A stretch of 64,000 nt of DNA. It comes from Apiotrichum sp. Y4204. Taxonomy: Eukaryota; Basidiomycota; Tremellomycetes; Trichosporonales; Trichosporonaceae. A model generated the notes under the pieces. The model did no database searches. It worked only from the letters and a program-made list of their open reading frames with translations, and was not told the origin of the DNA. The position numbers were made by a program, and so were the translations under genes. Shown here in pieces: positions 47,632 through 58,995 of this stretch (position 1 is its first letter; the number at the start of each line of letters is the position of its first letter). The stretch spans positions 62,001-126,000 of the forward strand of contig JAMYHL010000044.1 of assembly GCA_025531455.1 (NCBI GenBank), read 5' to 3'.

Positions 47632-48279
47632 TCGCGCGAGGGGTATGCGGCAGCAGCGCCCGCGTCCGAGGCACCGGAGGCCGACAGAGATACATGATCA
47701 CGGACGGCGGACGGGGACGGGGACGCTGCATGCTGCGCGGACGTTTGGATACGAGTAGATGTGCGGTGGCACAGTTATGGTTTGGTTGTTATGTCTGATC
47801 TTATGGATGGAAGCATTATGACGAGATTGAGAGGACAACAGGTGCACAGCATCGACGGACCCGAGAGTCTGGCAAGTAGAGGGAGCCTTAGAGGGAGCCT
47901 GACACCATTCCATCGCGTTTCATGTATCTGACAAAAGGTCGTCGCTCGATCGGTCGCGATGGGATACGCGTCCCCGCGCGTCGAGGCAGTCTGTCTGCAT
48001 TACGCATTGCATTCGCATCGCATTACGCTACGCGCTACGCATCACGCCTCCACCACTGTATCTCGAATTACGCTCTCCTAGCTAGTAGTAATGGCAATCG
48101 CCTGTATATCCTCTGCGACGCGTCGCGCGTGTTGGCTCCGCGTCACTGCTCGGCTCACGGCTCGTACGCGCAAGGCTTGGCGCTCCGCGGTTGACGCGCC
48201 ACAGCCAGCGTCACCATCTCATGTCCGCGTCTGTTTGCTCTTGTCCGCCTCGCTCTGCTCCGGCCTCGCCGCTCGCGGC
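47632..48279. other. spacer between convergent genes
   Basis: The spacer holds the SLA1 3' flank and the 3' flank of the MARVEL-like gene. No exon or RNA gene is seen. Confidence 0.5.
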
Positions 48280-49230
48280 TTAGTCGATGTAGAGCGTGTT
48301 GCTGCGGACGCCGCCCCACGCGCGCGCCTTGAACGCGAGCACGATGAGGAAGATGAGGAAGATGAAGATGAAGATCTGGAGTCAGCGGGGGACTGGGATC
48401 TACAAGACCAGTGTGGCGAGAGGCCTAGGTCCGAGGTCCGAGGCTCAAAACCAAGCTACTCACAGTGTCGATCCACCCGACGGCAGTGAGCGTCTTCATC
48501 ATACGGCAGCGCTCGAATGTCTCGTACGCGTTGCCGCAGCTGATCTTGCTCGTGAGGCCCGTAAGCGAGCCGACGCCGATGATCATGAGGAGGAAGGCAA
48601 TCTGGGTGTTAGTAGAGAGGAAACTAGGTATCTCGATCCGCGGGCAGGACTCACGAGCATGGGGAGGAGGTGGGTGAGGATTCCAAAGGCCGGGTTGTGG
48701 CCTGCGACGTTGAAGCCGACCGTGAGGATCACTGCACGTCAGTGGCTGCGCAAGGGGTATTGTGGAGCACAGAAGGTGGGAACTGGGACGGAGAACAGAG
48801 CATCTTGCGTCATACTGTTGTCGCGCCGCCCCACTCTAGCTGGGCACTGCCCGAGGTGGAGAGCATGGAGAGGATAGGATAGTCACACCGGTATCCCCTC
48901 TCGCGCCCCCTCTCGCGCCCCCTCTCGCTCCCACTCCCGCTCCCACTCTCGCTGGTACTTACAGGCCCAGAATGTCGTCCACACACTGCCCGTGAGGATG
49001 ATGCGCGTGCGGTCGCGGTACGCCGCCCGGTGGTGGGGGTACTCCTGTAGAGATTAGTACACGCGCAAAGCATCGAGACACCAGCACGAGCGCGAGCGCA
49101 CCTTGTTCTTGTCCGGGGCATCGGCGTATTTGGCGACGAGGTAGGCTGAGACGCCGAGCGAGACGAGCGCAAAGATGAGGGTTAGGCTCATCAGCACAAT
49201 GTGGCTGATGCGGATAAAGCGCTCGTTCAT
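48280..49230 (-). CDS. four-TM MARVEL-like membrane protein
   Basis: Exons 49230-49102, 49044-48963, 48731-48655, 48601-48464 and 48375-48280 give 173 residues. Four hydrophobic segments are visible: ISHIVLMSLTLIFALVSLGVSAYLV, ILTGSVWTTFWACLILTVGF, ILTHLLPMLIAFLLMIIGVGSLTG, and IFIFIFLIFLIVLAF. A loop before the last helix has ISCGNAYETFERC. The second helix is interrupted by the 230-nt intron 2. Fungal proteins of this size and layout belong to MARVEL-like or Nce102/Sur7-type groups that organise plasma-membrane domains or vesicles; the exact family is not resolved. All introns keep phase, and the three-aromatic IF repeat of the last helix follows a clean CAG acceptor. Confidence 0.75.
48897..48952. 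repeat. C/T-rich tandem repeat inside an intron
   Basis: Units of CCCCTCTCGCG turning into CCCACTCCCGCT repeat head to tail inside intron 2 of the MARVEL-like gene, next to its splice donor. They enlarge the intron to 230 nt. Confidence 0.6.
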
Positions 49231-50646
49231 GGTGAAGAATGTGCGGGGTGGGTAAGGGGAGGAGAAGTGTGCGCTGCTGTGTCTGTCGTTGAAGAGGTCG
49301 AGAGAGGAGGGTTCTTTGCCTCTTGTTGTCGTGTCGTTTGCCGCTCGTTTGCAAGGATCGCAAGGTGATGGGAACAGATGCAAGTGTGCGCCACCCACTT
49401 GCTCGACTTTATACGCAACCCACGATCCTGCCTGTCCCCGTGCTCAGAGGAATGGAGGCATCATCCATTGTATCCATGGGCCCCAGGCTCGCTTCGCGCT
49501 CCGCGCTCCGCCAAACTCTTGGCTCCCAGCTTCCATGCTCCCATGTCCTGCGTTCTGGACCATCCGCAGGCAGCAGGGCCGCAGGGTCCTCGTCCCATGC
49601 TTTTCTCGATAGCCCGCGGTCGCGCCGCCTGCCCCTGTGACGACATGCACAAAGTATTGCGTGTTGTAGCGCTGCTTGTACTTGCCTTCAATGTCCCCAC
49701 CATCCTCTTTCTTTTACTCGACACACTGCCGGCTCTCGTAATGATTGGTATCAGGTGCCCAGCCACTGCCGACAATCAGGTGCAGAAGGGCAGAAACGCA
49801 GAGAAAATTAGCCTAGGGGACGGGAAAGAGCCATACGCGACGAAAAGTGACGTCAGGGGTTGGTTCTCAATGTCCAATCAAATCAAGAGCCCTGTTGAGA
49901 TGGATTTTCCTACCACGCATCACGCGGGCGATCCGCATGTTCATTCTGCAGCTCTGCAGTTCTGCAGTTTTGGAATGAAGAGTGGCACGGCATGGCATGC
50001 ATGACCTCTGTCGGTCTTGATTATTAGGGTTTCGTCGTCGGGCTCGGGCTCGAGAAATATTGTAAGGGTCTGGTGGGTTCGCTTCGGTGCGGTTCGTCGT
50101 CATCATCTCCCAAGCCTAGCGGGCCTGTTGCTGAGATGCGATACTGAGATGCTAAGGTGCTGAGAATAGCACCAAAAGCTATTCCCACGCGCTCCACTGT
50201 AGCCGTGACGCGCACGATATACGACCTCGCAGAGGAATGGAGATTGGAAGATGTGTTGCGATGGACATGTGGGTGTCATGTCCGCCAGTCCCGTCCCGCG
50301 GCCCTCGGCGTTGAGTCAAGTCCTATCGGTCTTGTTCTACTGTATGATCGACATGACATCTCAAGGACGAGGAGCAACACATGGCCACATGGGGCTCTCA
50401 CCTGCCCTGAGGCCCGACAGAGCAGGCCCCACATGGCCTTGTTATCGTTCATCTGTGGCCTCGTGCGGCACGCTTGGCGCCACGGGGGCGATACTGTACA
50501 ATATGCCCTGCGCCGCCGTCGTTCATCATCAGCCTCTGATCCTCCACCTGCCCCACACCACTGCTGGCTGCTGGTATCGGAGATAACCCCTAACATCTCA
50601 CCATCTGATCACTAACGGCGAGATACATGCCTATGCTGATGCCTCT
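49231..50646. other. 1.4-kb spacer upstream of the MARVEL-like gene
   Basis: The spacer lies between the MARVEL-like start and the AlaRS 3' end, both on the minus strand. Some short open frames occur but none has motifs or coding bias. Confidence 0.5.
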
Positions 50647-53600
50647 CTACACCACGACCTTGTCCGCGTACACCTGCTTGGCCTTCTCAATCGCCTCGGG
50701 GAGCGCGGCAACATTGCTGCCGACGCCCGTCGCGCTCTCGTCCTTGCCGCCGCCCTTGCCGCCGAGCACCTTGCTGACCTCGCCGAGCCATGTCTTGGCG
50801 TCGAGGCTCTTGCTCGCAAGTACCGCCTTGGGCACAAAGTTTGTGTGCGCAACCTTGCCCGCCACAGGGTCCGTCGAGAAGACGTACACGCCCTTTTGCG
50901 CAGTCTTGCCGACCGCAACCGCCGCGCTCAGCACCTTGGCGTTACCCGCCGCAACGTCAAACGAGCCGACAAAGACGGTCGCGTTCGGGTTTGCGGCAAA
51001 GTAGCCCTTGACCTCGTCGGTGATCACCTTCTGGTCGGCGGCGAGCTTGGCCTTGGCGGCCGCAGCGAGGTCGGACACGAGCTTGGCGTGGCGGTCGACG
51101 AGCTTCTGCTTGGTGAGCAGGGAGATGCCGCTCTGGCCGAGCTCGATCGGGAACGGCTTGAGCGCCGCCTCGCGCTCCTTGGCGTCGAGGCCAGCAATGC
51201 GCTCTAGCTTCTTCTCAAACTCGGCCGACTTGCGAGAGACGTCCGCGGCCTCGTGGCCGGTAACGGCGACAATACGGCGGATGCCCTTGGCGATCGACGA
51301 CTCTTCGAGAATGACAAACTCCTTGATGTCGTCGGTCTTTGCAACGTGGCTGTAAATGTCAGAAATGTTACTTTTTCCTGCAACTCACGTTCCACCACAG
51401 AACTCGGTGGAGGTCGAGGCCCACTTGGGGTTCTCGATGTCCTTCTCAATCTCCTCGAGCGGGAATTCGAGCGAGACAACACGGACCGGGTCGGGGTAGC
51501 GCTCGCCAAAGACCGCGCGAAGACCGGGAATCTTCATCGCGGTCGCGAGCGGAAGCTCCTTCGAGTACACCGGCGCGGCCTTCTTGATCCAGGCGTTGCA
51601 AATGTCCTCAATCTTGGCGAGGTCCGCGGGCGAAATGCCCTTGTTGTGCGAAAAGTCAAAGCGGAGACGGTTAGGAGCCACAAGCGAGCCCTTCTGGTCA
51701 ATGCCGTCACCGAGCACCTCGCGGAGCGCAAAGTTGAGAATGTGGGTGGCAGTGTGGTTGTTCCTGATCGGCCAGCGGCGGAGCTCGTCGTACGTGCAGA
51801 TGACGTCGTCGTCGAGCTTGAGCTCGCCCTCGCTCAGGTGGCCGACGTGCAGCACGTAGCCGTTGAACACCTGCACGTCCTCGACCTTGAACTCGGCCTG
51901 GCCGTCGATCGCAATCACACCCGTGTCGTACTCCTGGCCACCAGACTCGGCGTAGAAGTTTGTCTTGTCAAGCAGAAGACCAAACGCCTCGCCCTTGGGC
52001 ACGTCGTTGGTCGTGTTGTGGAACTTGCCAGAGTGGTAGATTGCCTTGATCTTGGCGTCAACGTCGCCACGGCCGTACTTGAACGAGTCGTCCGACTTGG
52101 GGACCGCGTCGTTGGCCTCGAGCGCACCCAGGTCGTGGACGTCAAGCTTGACTCCAGCGGCAGCACCCTTCTTGCCACCAGCCTTGGACGCCTCGAGCGA
52201 CTCGAGACGCGCCTTCTCAAACGCCTCGTTGTCAATCTTCAGTCCACGCTCCTCGGCCATGAGCTGGGTAAGGTCGGTGGGGAAGCCGTACGTGTCGTAC
52301 AGACGCCAGGTGTCCTTGCCCTCGAGCGTCTTGTGCTCGGTCGCCTGGGCGGCCTCGGCGTACTTGTTGAAGAGCGCCTCACCGCGCTTGAGCGTGCGCG
52401 CAAACGACGTCTCCTCCTCCTCGAGAATCTCCTTGAGCTCGGGAACCTTCTTGGTGACCTCAGGGAAGATGTCCTTGAGCGAGTCGACAACAGTGTCGAC
52501 CAGCGAGGCGAAGAAGGTGCCCATCTGGACATTCATCTTGGACGACGCGTAACGCACACCACGGCGGAGAATACGGCGGAGGACGTAGCCGCGGCCGACG
52601 CTGTCGGGGACACCGCCGTCCGAAATGGCAATGGTGAGGGTACGGATGTGGTCGGCAATGACGCGGTACGCGGTGTCAACGCCATCGACGTCCTCGGCGC
52701 CGAGCTTGCCCTCATACGGGCGCGCGCCGGTGAGCTCCTGAATCTTGGCAAAGATGGGGGTGAAGCAGTCAGTGTCATAGTTGGAGCGCACGTTGTGGAG
52801 GACGGAAACAAGACGCTCAAAGCCCATACCCGTGTCGACGTGCTTGGCAGGGAGGGAGCGGAGGTCGCCAGACGGCTCGCGGTTGTACTGGATGAAAACG
52901 TTGTTCCAGATCTCGAGAACATCGGGGTCGTCCTCGTTCACAAGGTGCGCGGCGTTACGGCCGCCGATACGGTCAAAGTGGATCTCCGAGCAGGGACCAC
53001 AGGGGCCGGTCGCGCCCATCTCCCAGAAGTTGTCCTTTGCGTTGCCGGGCAGAATGTGGTCCTCGGGGACACCGAGGTCGCGCCAGATCTGCTGGGCCTC
53101 CGTGTCAGGCTCGAGACCCTGCTTCGCGTCGCCCTCAAAATAGGTCACGTAGAGACGGTCCTTCGGAAGGCCGTACACGCGGGTGAGGAGGTCCCATGCC
53201 ATGGTCAACGATCCCTTCTTGAAGTAGTTGCCAAACGACCAGTTGCCGAGCATCTCAAAGAAGGTGTGGTGGTAGGTGTCCTTTCCGACGTCGTCAAGGT
53301 CTGGTGTTAGGAGGGGTCACTAGCTGTGTGGATCCAAAGCTCCAGATTTGGCAACATTGTTGCCTTGCACTCCCGGAGAACCACGCCACGCACCATTGTG
53401 CTTGCCACCCGCGCGAATGCACTTTTGCGAGTTGACCGCGCGGTCGAGCTTCGAGAGGTCCGACTTGGGATCCGCCGTGCCGAGGAAGCACGGCTTGAAC
53501 TGGTTCATGCCCTGTAAATTAGCTTCTCCGTCAAATCTCCCAACTCACGGCATTGGCGAAGAGGAGCGTGTCGTCGTCAAAGGGAATGACACCCGACGAG

Positions 53601-53845
53601 GGCCAGAAGGTGTGCTCGAATCCCGGCTGCTGGACAAAGTAGTCGATAAATGTCTGGCGGACCTTGGAGGCGGGCCAGTCCTCGGGCGCGGGCCACTTGG
53701 CGGGCGGGGACGTCGGGACGGTGGGGAACGAGTCGGCCATGGACATGCTGCTAGAGTGGGTGACGGAGTGGCGGAGGAAGGGGGATACCGAGGCGGCGGC
53801 GAGTCGGGCCGGCTGGAAAGATCGCAGGGAGCGAGCAAGGAGCAT
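50647..53845 (-). CDS. ALA1: alanyl-tRNA synthetase, cytosolic and probably mitochondrial
   Basis: Exons 53845-53549, 53511-53394, 53300-51389 and 51349-50647 give 1009 residues. The catalytic core has [29 protein letters not shown], the [17 protein letters not shown] block, [19 protein letters not shown] and [14 protein letters not shown]. The editing domain has [17 protein letters not shown] and the zinc-site CGGTHV; the C-Ala domain closes the protein. It charges tRNA-Ala in translation. The first AUG (53845) adds [20 protein letters not shown]..., Arg-rich and free of acids, a mitochondrial presequence; AUGs at 53746 and 53740 would start the cytosolic form ([10 protein letters not shown]). 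Yeast ALA1 makes both forms from one gene through alternative starts, so dual use is likely here. A CACGTG palindrome lies about 260 bp upstream. Confidence 0.96.
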
Positions 53846-56800
53846 ACACCTCGCAAAGGGGGAATAGAGCGCGGGCTCGAGATGTGGGGGAGAGAGGGGT
53901 GTAGGGGTTTTGTGGGAAGAGAGAACAGAAGAGTTGTGGAGGAAGAGAAAAAAAAAGTGTGTTGAAAGTCGGTGCCGGTTGGGTAGCGTTCGGCTGTCAG
54001 CGACGAGCAACGAGATTGTGCTCTCTCTGATGGCGGTCAGAATGTCAAAGTCCGCGCCACTAGCCGCCCAGTTAAACTTGATCACCGAGTCAAGAAAAGA
54101 GTCACGTGACTAAGGGCAGGGAGCCAAGCCTGAGTTGTATCGACGCCACTTAGAAAAAAAAAGTCTCTTCAAGTCTAGAGGGCCTTGAGTGGCGAACATG
54201 AGTGGCGAACCATGCTTGAACTACTCCAGTGTTCGAGTCAAGAATCGACCATATCTCCAGATGCCATAAGATACCTCATATGACAGGATTGTAATCGGAG
54301 CAGGATCACAAGTCTACGGAGCCATGGAGCTCAGTGTACAGCCCAACTAGCGACAGACAAATACAACCCTCCCCAGCGCTCACATAGCATCAATCCCGCG
54401 GAGGGGCGCAACAAGCTTCAGACCACTGCAGTCATGCAGCTTCTGCTCTGTGTAAAAGCCAGTAAAGAGGCTGGTGGCCTGGTGGGTGTGATGCCAATCT
54501 GGAGGTGGGAAAAGTGGAGTGGCAGCCAGGCGCGATACTAAGCACAGTTTGTGGCAGCCGGCGTTTATCTGCTCGCACGAGTTGATGTTTTGATACCCTA
54601 CAAGGAATGTTGCAAGTCGCAAGTGCGAGAACAGCGGCTCTCCCAACAACTTCCAGAATCTTGCCACTGCCCGCTGTCCGCTGTCCGCTGCTCGCTGTTA
54701 AAGATGAGGTGGTTCTCGTTGAGAGCCGTACTCGCACCAGGCAACCGGGATAATAAGATGGAAGTCGCCGATGTTGGAAGGGGGCAGTACTACCAGCTAC
54801 AAACGTAGCCGCGTAATTGTGTTGGCGGCTCACGACATGCACGACATTGCGTGGTGATGGGCGTTCCGACGATCCTTGGATTCATGCATCCTTGCTCCAA
54901 CTGTAATGTGGTAAGGCGTCATTGTTGGCTCGTCGGGCTGGCCTGGGGGCTCCTCTCAATAAAACGAGTTAGGCTTTGGCGACAGTGATGCCGACGCCTG
55001 ACTGGCGCCAGCCGCTGGTTACAAGACGTAAACTGTAAGCTACATGCATTTATTGTCCTCTCGGTCGAGCATGGCGAGTATCTCCCTCGGTACGGCACCG
55101 GACGTAGTAAGCGTCACTTGGCCACTTGGAGGCCGATATCCAAGTCATGAATCGTCGGGCGGACGGGAGCTATGCTAGTTACGGAGCCTGACGAGACGCA
55201 TTGTACACATCAACGCAAGCTCGCAGGACTCTTGACGGGGAAAGAACTTTCCTCATTCTGGCCGGGGCTCAACAAACAGCTCGTACGCTACATACTCTCA
55301 TCCGCGCATCAGCTTGAGATCTTGAGATCTTGAGTTCTTCTGATATAAGCGCAGGACCCCTTTCCCTCTCGGGCCCTGCGTACGGCATCGCGCGCTGCAC
55401 CACATTGCGGGAAACACGGTTTAGTCCAGGTGCACCGTTTGGGAAAACGTATGAGGACGCCGTATGGAGGCTGGAAGGAAAAGAACGAGCACAACAGGTA
55501 TACTACTACTGTACCGCTCTCAATCTCCTCGTCCTATCGTCCGTCCTAGCTTCGATGCTTCCACGCCACGCTCACCGCGGTCGTGCGCGCGTGGAACACA
55601 CAACGCGGTCATCCCATATCGCCATATGGATGCTCTCGGCATGCGGCCCTGGTACCACGGTGCAACACGACGCCCTCACGCCCTCCAGCCTCCGCGCGCG
55701 TTCCTTGTGACCCTTCCCTCCTCTAAAAAGCTCTGATTCTCCGTGGACGATTGTGTGATACGCTGCCCTGGTCGTCCGGAGCCAGTCTCTTCCGGTCCCT
55801 CTCCACCCCGCCTCCCGGTCCCTACCCTCTTCCGGTCCTCCTCAACTCGATATCTCATCTTCCGTACGCGCTGTACCGCAAAACGCCCCGCCAGGGTGTC
55901 GGCCGGGACGCCCGGGACGCGCCTCCTGAGTCCTGGGCCGGGGGATGTGCCAGCGCCAGGAGCCAGGAGCCATGCGCCGGCCGGCCCCTGGTGCTCCAGC
56001 GCTCTAGACCGGGATAACGGGCGGCGGCGTGGACGGGCGTGGATGTGGAAAGTGTATGTAATCCGCCATCAACAAATCTACGAGCTGCAAGCTAGGGCGA
56101 GCGGACTGGCGGGCGGGTTGTGTCCCATCCTGACATCCTGTCCAGATTCCTTCGGACCCTTCGAATTGTCCTCCGGATTTGACCCTTAGGACACGTACAT
56201 ACATGAGATTGTTGCCTCTGTGGTCTTCGTGGACCGCATTGTGGATACGATGAAACGACGGACCCGTAGACCCATGAGGGCCATGTGTGGCTAGTGGGTA
56301 GTGGCAGTGGCTTACTGCAGAGTATCGCGGACGCGTTCAGAATCTTCAATCGCGATCTCGGGGAGGATGCAAAGATATATGTATATCGCGTATGCGCTCG
56401 TGCACCCCAGATATCAGATCATCAGATCCCAGATTTTGGACAGCGCAACGGATCAAAGATGGAGAAAGATGGAAGGGATGCCGATGGGATGCGAGGGCGT
56501 AGAAAATCCAGAGATCCAGACGGGTACGAGCGCGATTCCTCCATTTTGCACTGTTTAGCGCTTCAGGCCATCAAGCTCAGGGCAGCACAGAGCACTGAGG
56601 TGGCTGCGGATAGGGATTAGAGATGCGGATGTATTGCATGCTGCATGCTTGTCCATGCATACATAGGTAGGCATAGGTGCTGCGCAGCATCTGCTGCTGG
56701 CTATGCACAGTCCGCGTGTGCACCGATTTTTGATGCATGTCGTATCGTGCGAGCAGAATACCGCAGAACGTGCAGTGATCGACACAGTCACGGACAAAAT

Positions 56801-58995
56801 GAACTGCGCGCAAAGCCGGCTTTGGGTGGTGGTGCTTTGGCAAAAAGTTAATCTTGCAGCTGAAACACACTAATAACTAGACGTTTTATTATTATTTCTT
56901 TCAAGGATTATGTTCGCGCTGAATGCTATTACTACTCCTATTTGTAGTCTACGCCTTATGTTGTCTGCTCTCTTTTTGTATTCCACTTTTCTTATTGCCT
57001 CTCTGCACTGGTACTCAATATTCAGTGCCAGGCACACATTAATAAACTGTAGTGTTCCGCGCTGCCCCCCTCTTTCTGTTCTGACCCCTGTGCCCTGCCG
57101 CTTACCCCCTCCGGCCCCTGGATGCTGGATGCTGGATGGTCCTTGCTGGGTGCGACTGGTGCCATCACCACACCATCCCAGCACCCACAGAGCTCACCGC
57201 ACCCAAAACAGCCTTTGGTCGCCACCATCGCGCATCCCAACGCCGCCCCAACCCGGTGCGCAGTGCATGCTCTGCACCACTCTTCGCATCCATCACTCCT
57301 CATCGCACCCATTTTTATTAGTGCACATCCCCGAATCCACCTCCACATCCGCGTTGTGGATTGTCGATTCCAGCCACCCACCACCACCACCACTGCTGCT
57401 CTCGGCTCCCTCGGCCAACACCTTGTGCCCTGCTACCCCGCCCCCACCCCGGTCTTCTCCCCCCTTGTCCCTTGCTCCCTGCACTCCCTGTGCTCTCTCC
57501 ATCTCTCTCCCACTTGCCCTCCTGGCCACCCACACCCCCTTTTCCCCTTCCCCCCCCCCTTTTCCTAGGCTTTCCCCTGAATAGCACCAAGTAGCCATAA
57601 TACAAAGTGTGGGTGCGGTGGATGTTGGATGTGGATGTGTGTGTAGGTATGTGGATTACAAAAGTGCGATAATGCACCATCTACACACACAACACACACA
57701 ATGTGCACCCATATACAGTACAAAGAAACAAAGGATAATGCATCTTCTATTATGGGCTAGCTTCTGTGCTCGCTCTCTCTCTCCCGGTCGTACAGTTTGC
57801 AGTCTGGCTGAGGCTCGGACGACTGACAGGTCAAAAGAAAGCCACACTCTCCTCTCCTGCCTCCTCTGCCCTCCTTCACCCCCCTCCCTCTCCTTCCCCC
57901 TTGGCTTTTTTGCCAACGCATCCACCTCCGTCCCATCCACCATACAGCTGCTGCTGCTGTGGCTCCTTCCCCCCCCTCCCCCCCCCCCTCCCGAGAGCCA
58001 CTACGCACACAGACCATCGACTAGAACTAGAACCACAACACCGCCAACCACGACACCAACATCCATCCAACACCACCCAACCCCACCTCTCCGCTGTCAC
58101 TCCATTCCCTTTCCTCCGCATCTCTCCCCCTTTCCTTCCTATCAACAACAACACCAACGCAGCCCGTGGCGCACTAGCAGCAGCAACGCCCGGCGCGCAC
58201 GACACGACACGCTACGCTCAACACGCGCAGCATACACTCTGCCCAGAGCCAATACGCATATCCTCGCCGAACCCTGGTGTGCTGTGTTGCAACACACAAA
58301 AAACGGTGACCCACGGCTCACGGCAAGGCGCACTCGGCGCACCGCACACGGCCCTCTCGACCCAACATTCGAGTAGAGCTCCTCGGCGTGCAGAGGCGCA
58401 GAGGCATAGAGGCAACAGGTAAAGGCGGCCCTTGTCCCTGTGTGTGTCGTTGAATCGTCCGTCGACTCTTCTCTCGATTCTTCTCTTTCTCCTCCTGTCC
58501 TGTCCTCGCCTGGCCTCGTCTGGTCGCGCGTTTACACACACACACCATCCATTTGCAGCATCTGCGATTGTTCCACTCAGACACGCCCACCAACCACCAC
58601 AAACACAACCAACACAACAGATAACCACCAACAACCAACATCCACAACCACTCGTCTCCCCATCATCATCATTGCCATCATCAACATCGACATCATAATT
58701 GCTATCGCCATCACCCCACCATTCCAAACCTTGCCCCCTCCACCACCACACGGCGACCAGTATCATCCACGATTACCGCCACCGCCATAACGACCACCCC
58801 ATATTCCAACAGAGCACCGCCTCCTCATCGTCATTGTCCATCCTCCAGCATCCCCCTCGTGCCAGGCCGTAATCACAGTTGTCTGACTTTTGCGTCGAGT
58901 TTCTCGCATCGGCACCACCACCCGCCCTTTGTCGTCCCCATCGCATTGTCCCATTCACCACACCGAGATTCATCGACCTTTTCCCTCCCCATCGC
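53846..58995. other. 5.1-kb divergent spacer between AlaRS and LRG1
   Basis: No family-supported exon was found on either strand. The first 270 bp hold the AlaRS promoter with GTCACGTGAC. From about 57050 to 58995 the plus strand is strongly C/T/A-biased with CCA and CACA runs, which suggests a very long LRG1 leader or promoter; 5' leader introns are possible. The middle (54.2-57 kb) is compositionally plain. Confidence 0.5.
54101..54110. promoter_or_regulatory. GTCACGTGAC palindrome upstream of AlaRS
   Basis: The same 10-bp palindrome as at 15486, here about 256 bp upstream of the first AUG. It is a Cbf1-like site by motif only. Confidence 0.4.

Noticed and set aside
51253..53310. 685-codon open frame on the plus strand across AlaRS
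   Set aside because: It is the antisense shadow of a GC-rich, codon-biased gene on the minus strand; the product has no domains and the minus strand has all AlaRS motifs.
57609..58376. 255-codon frame upstream of LRG1
   Set aside because: Composed of His/Pro/Thr runs from the pyrimidine-rich leader; no coding bias.
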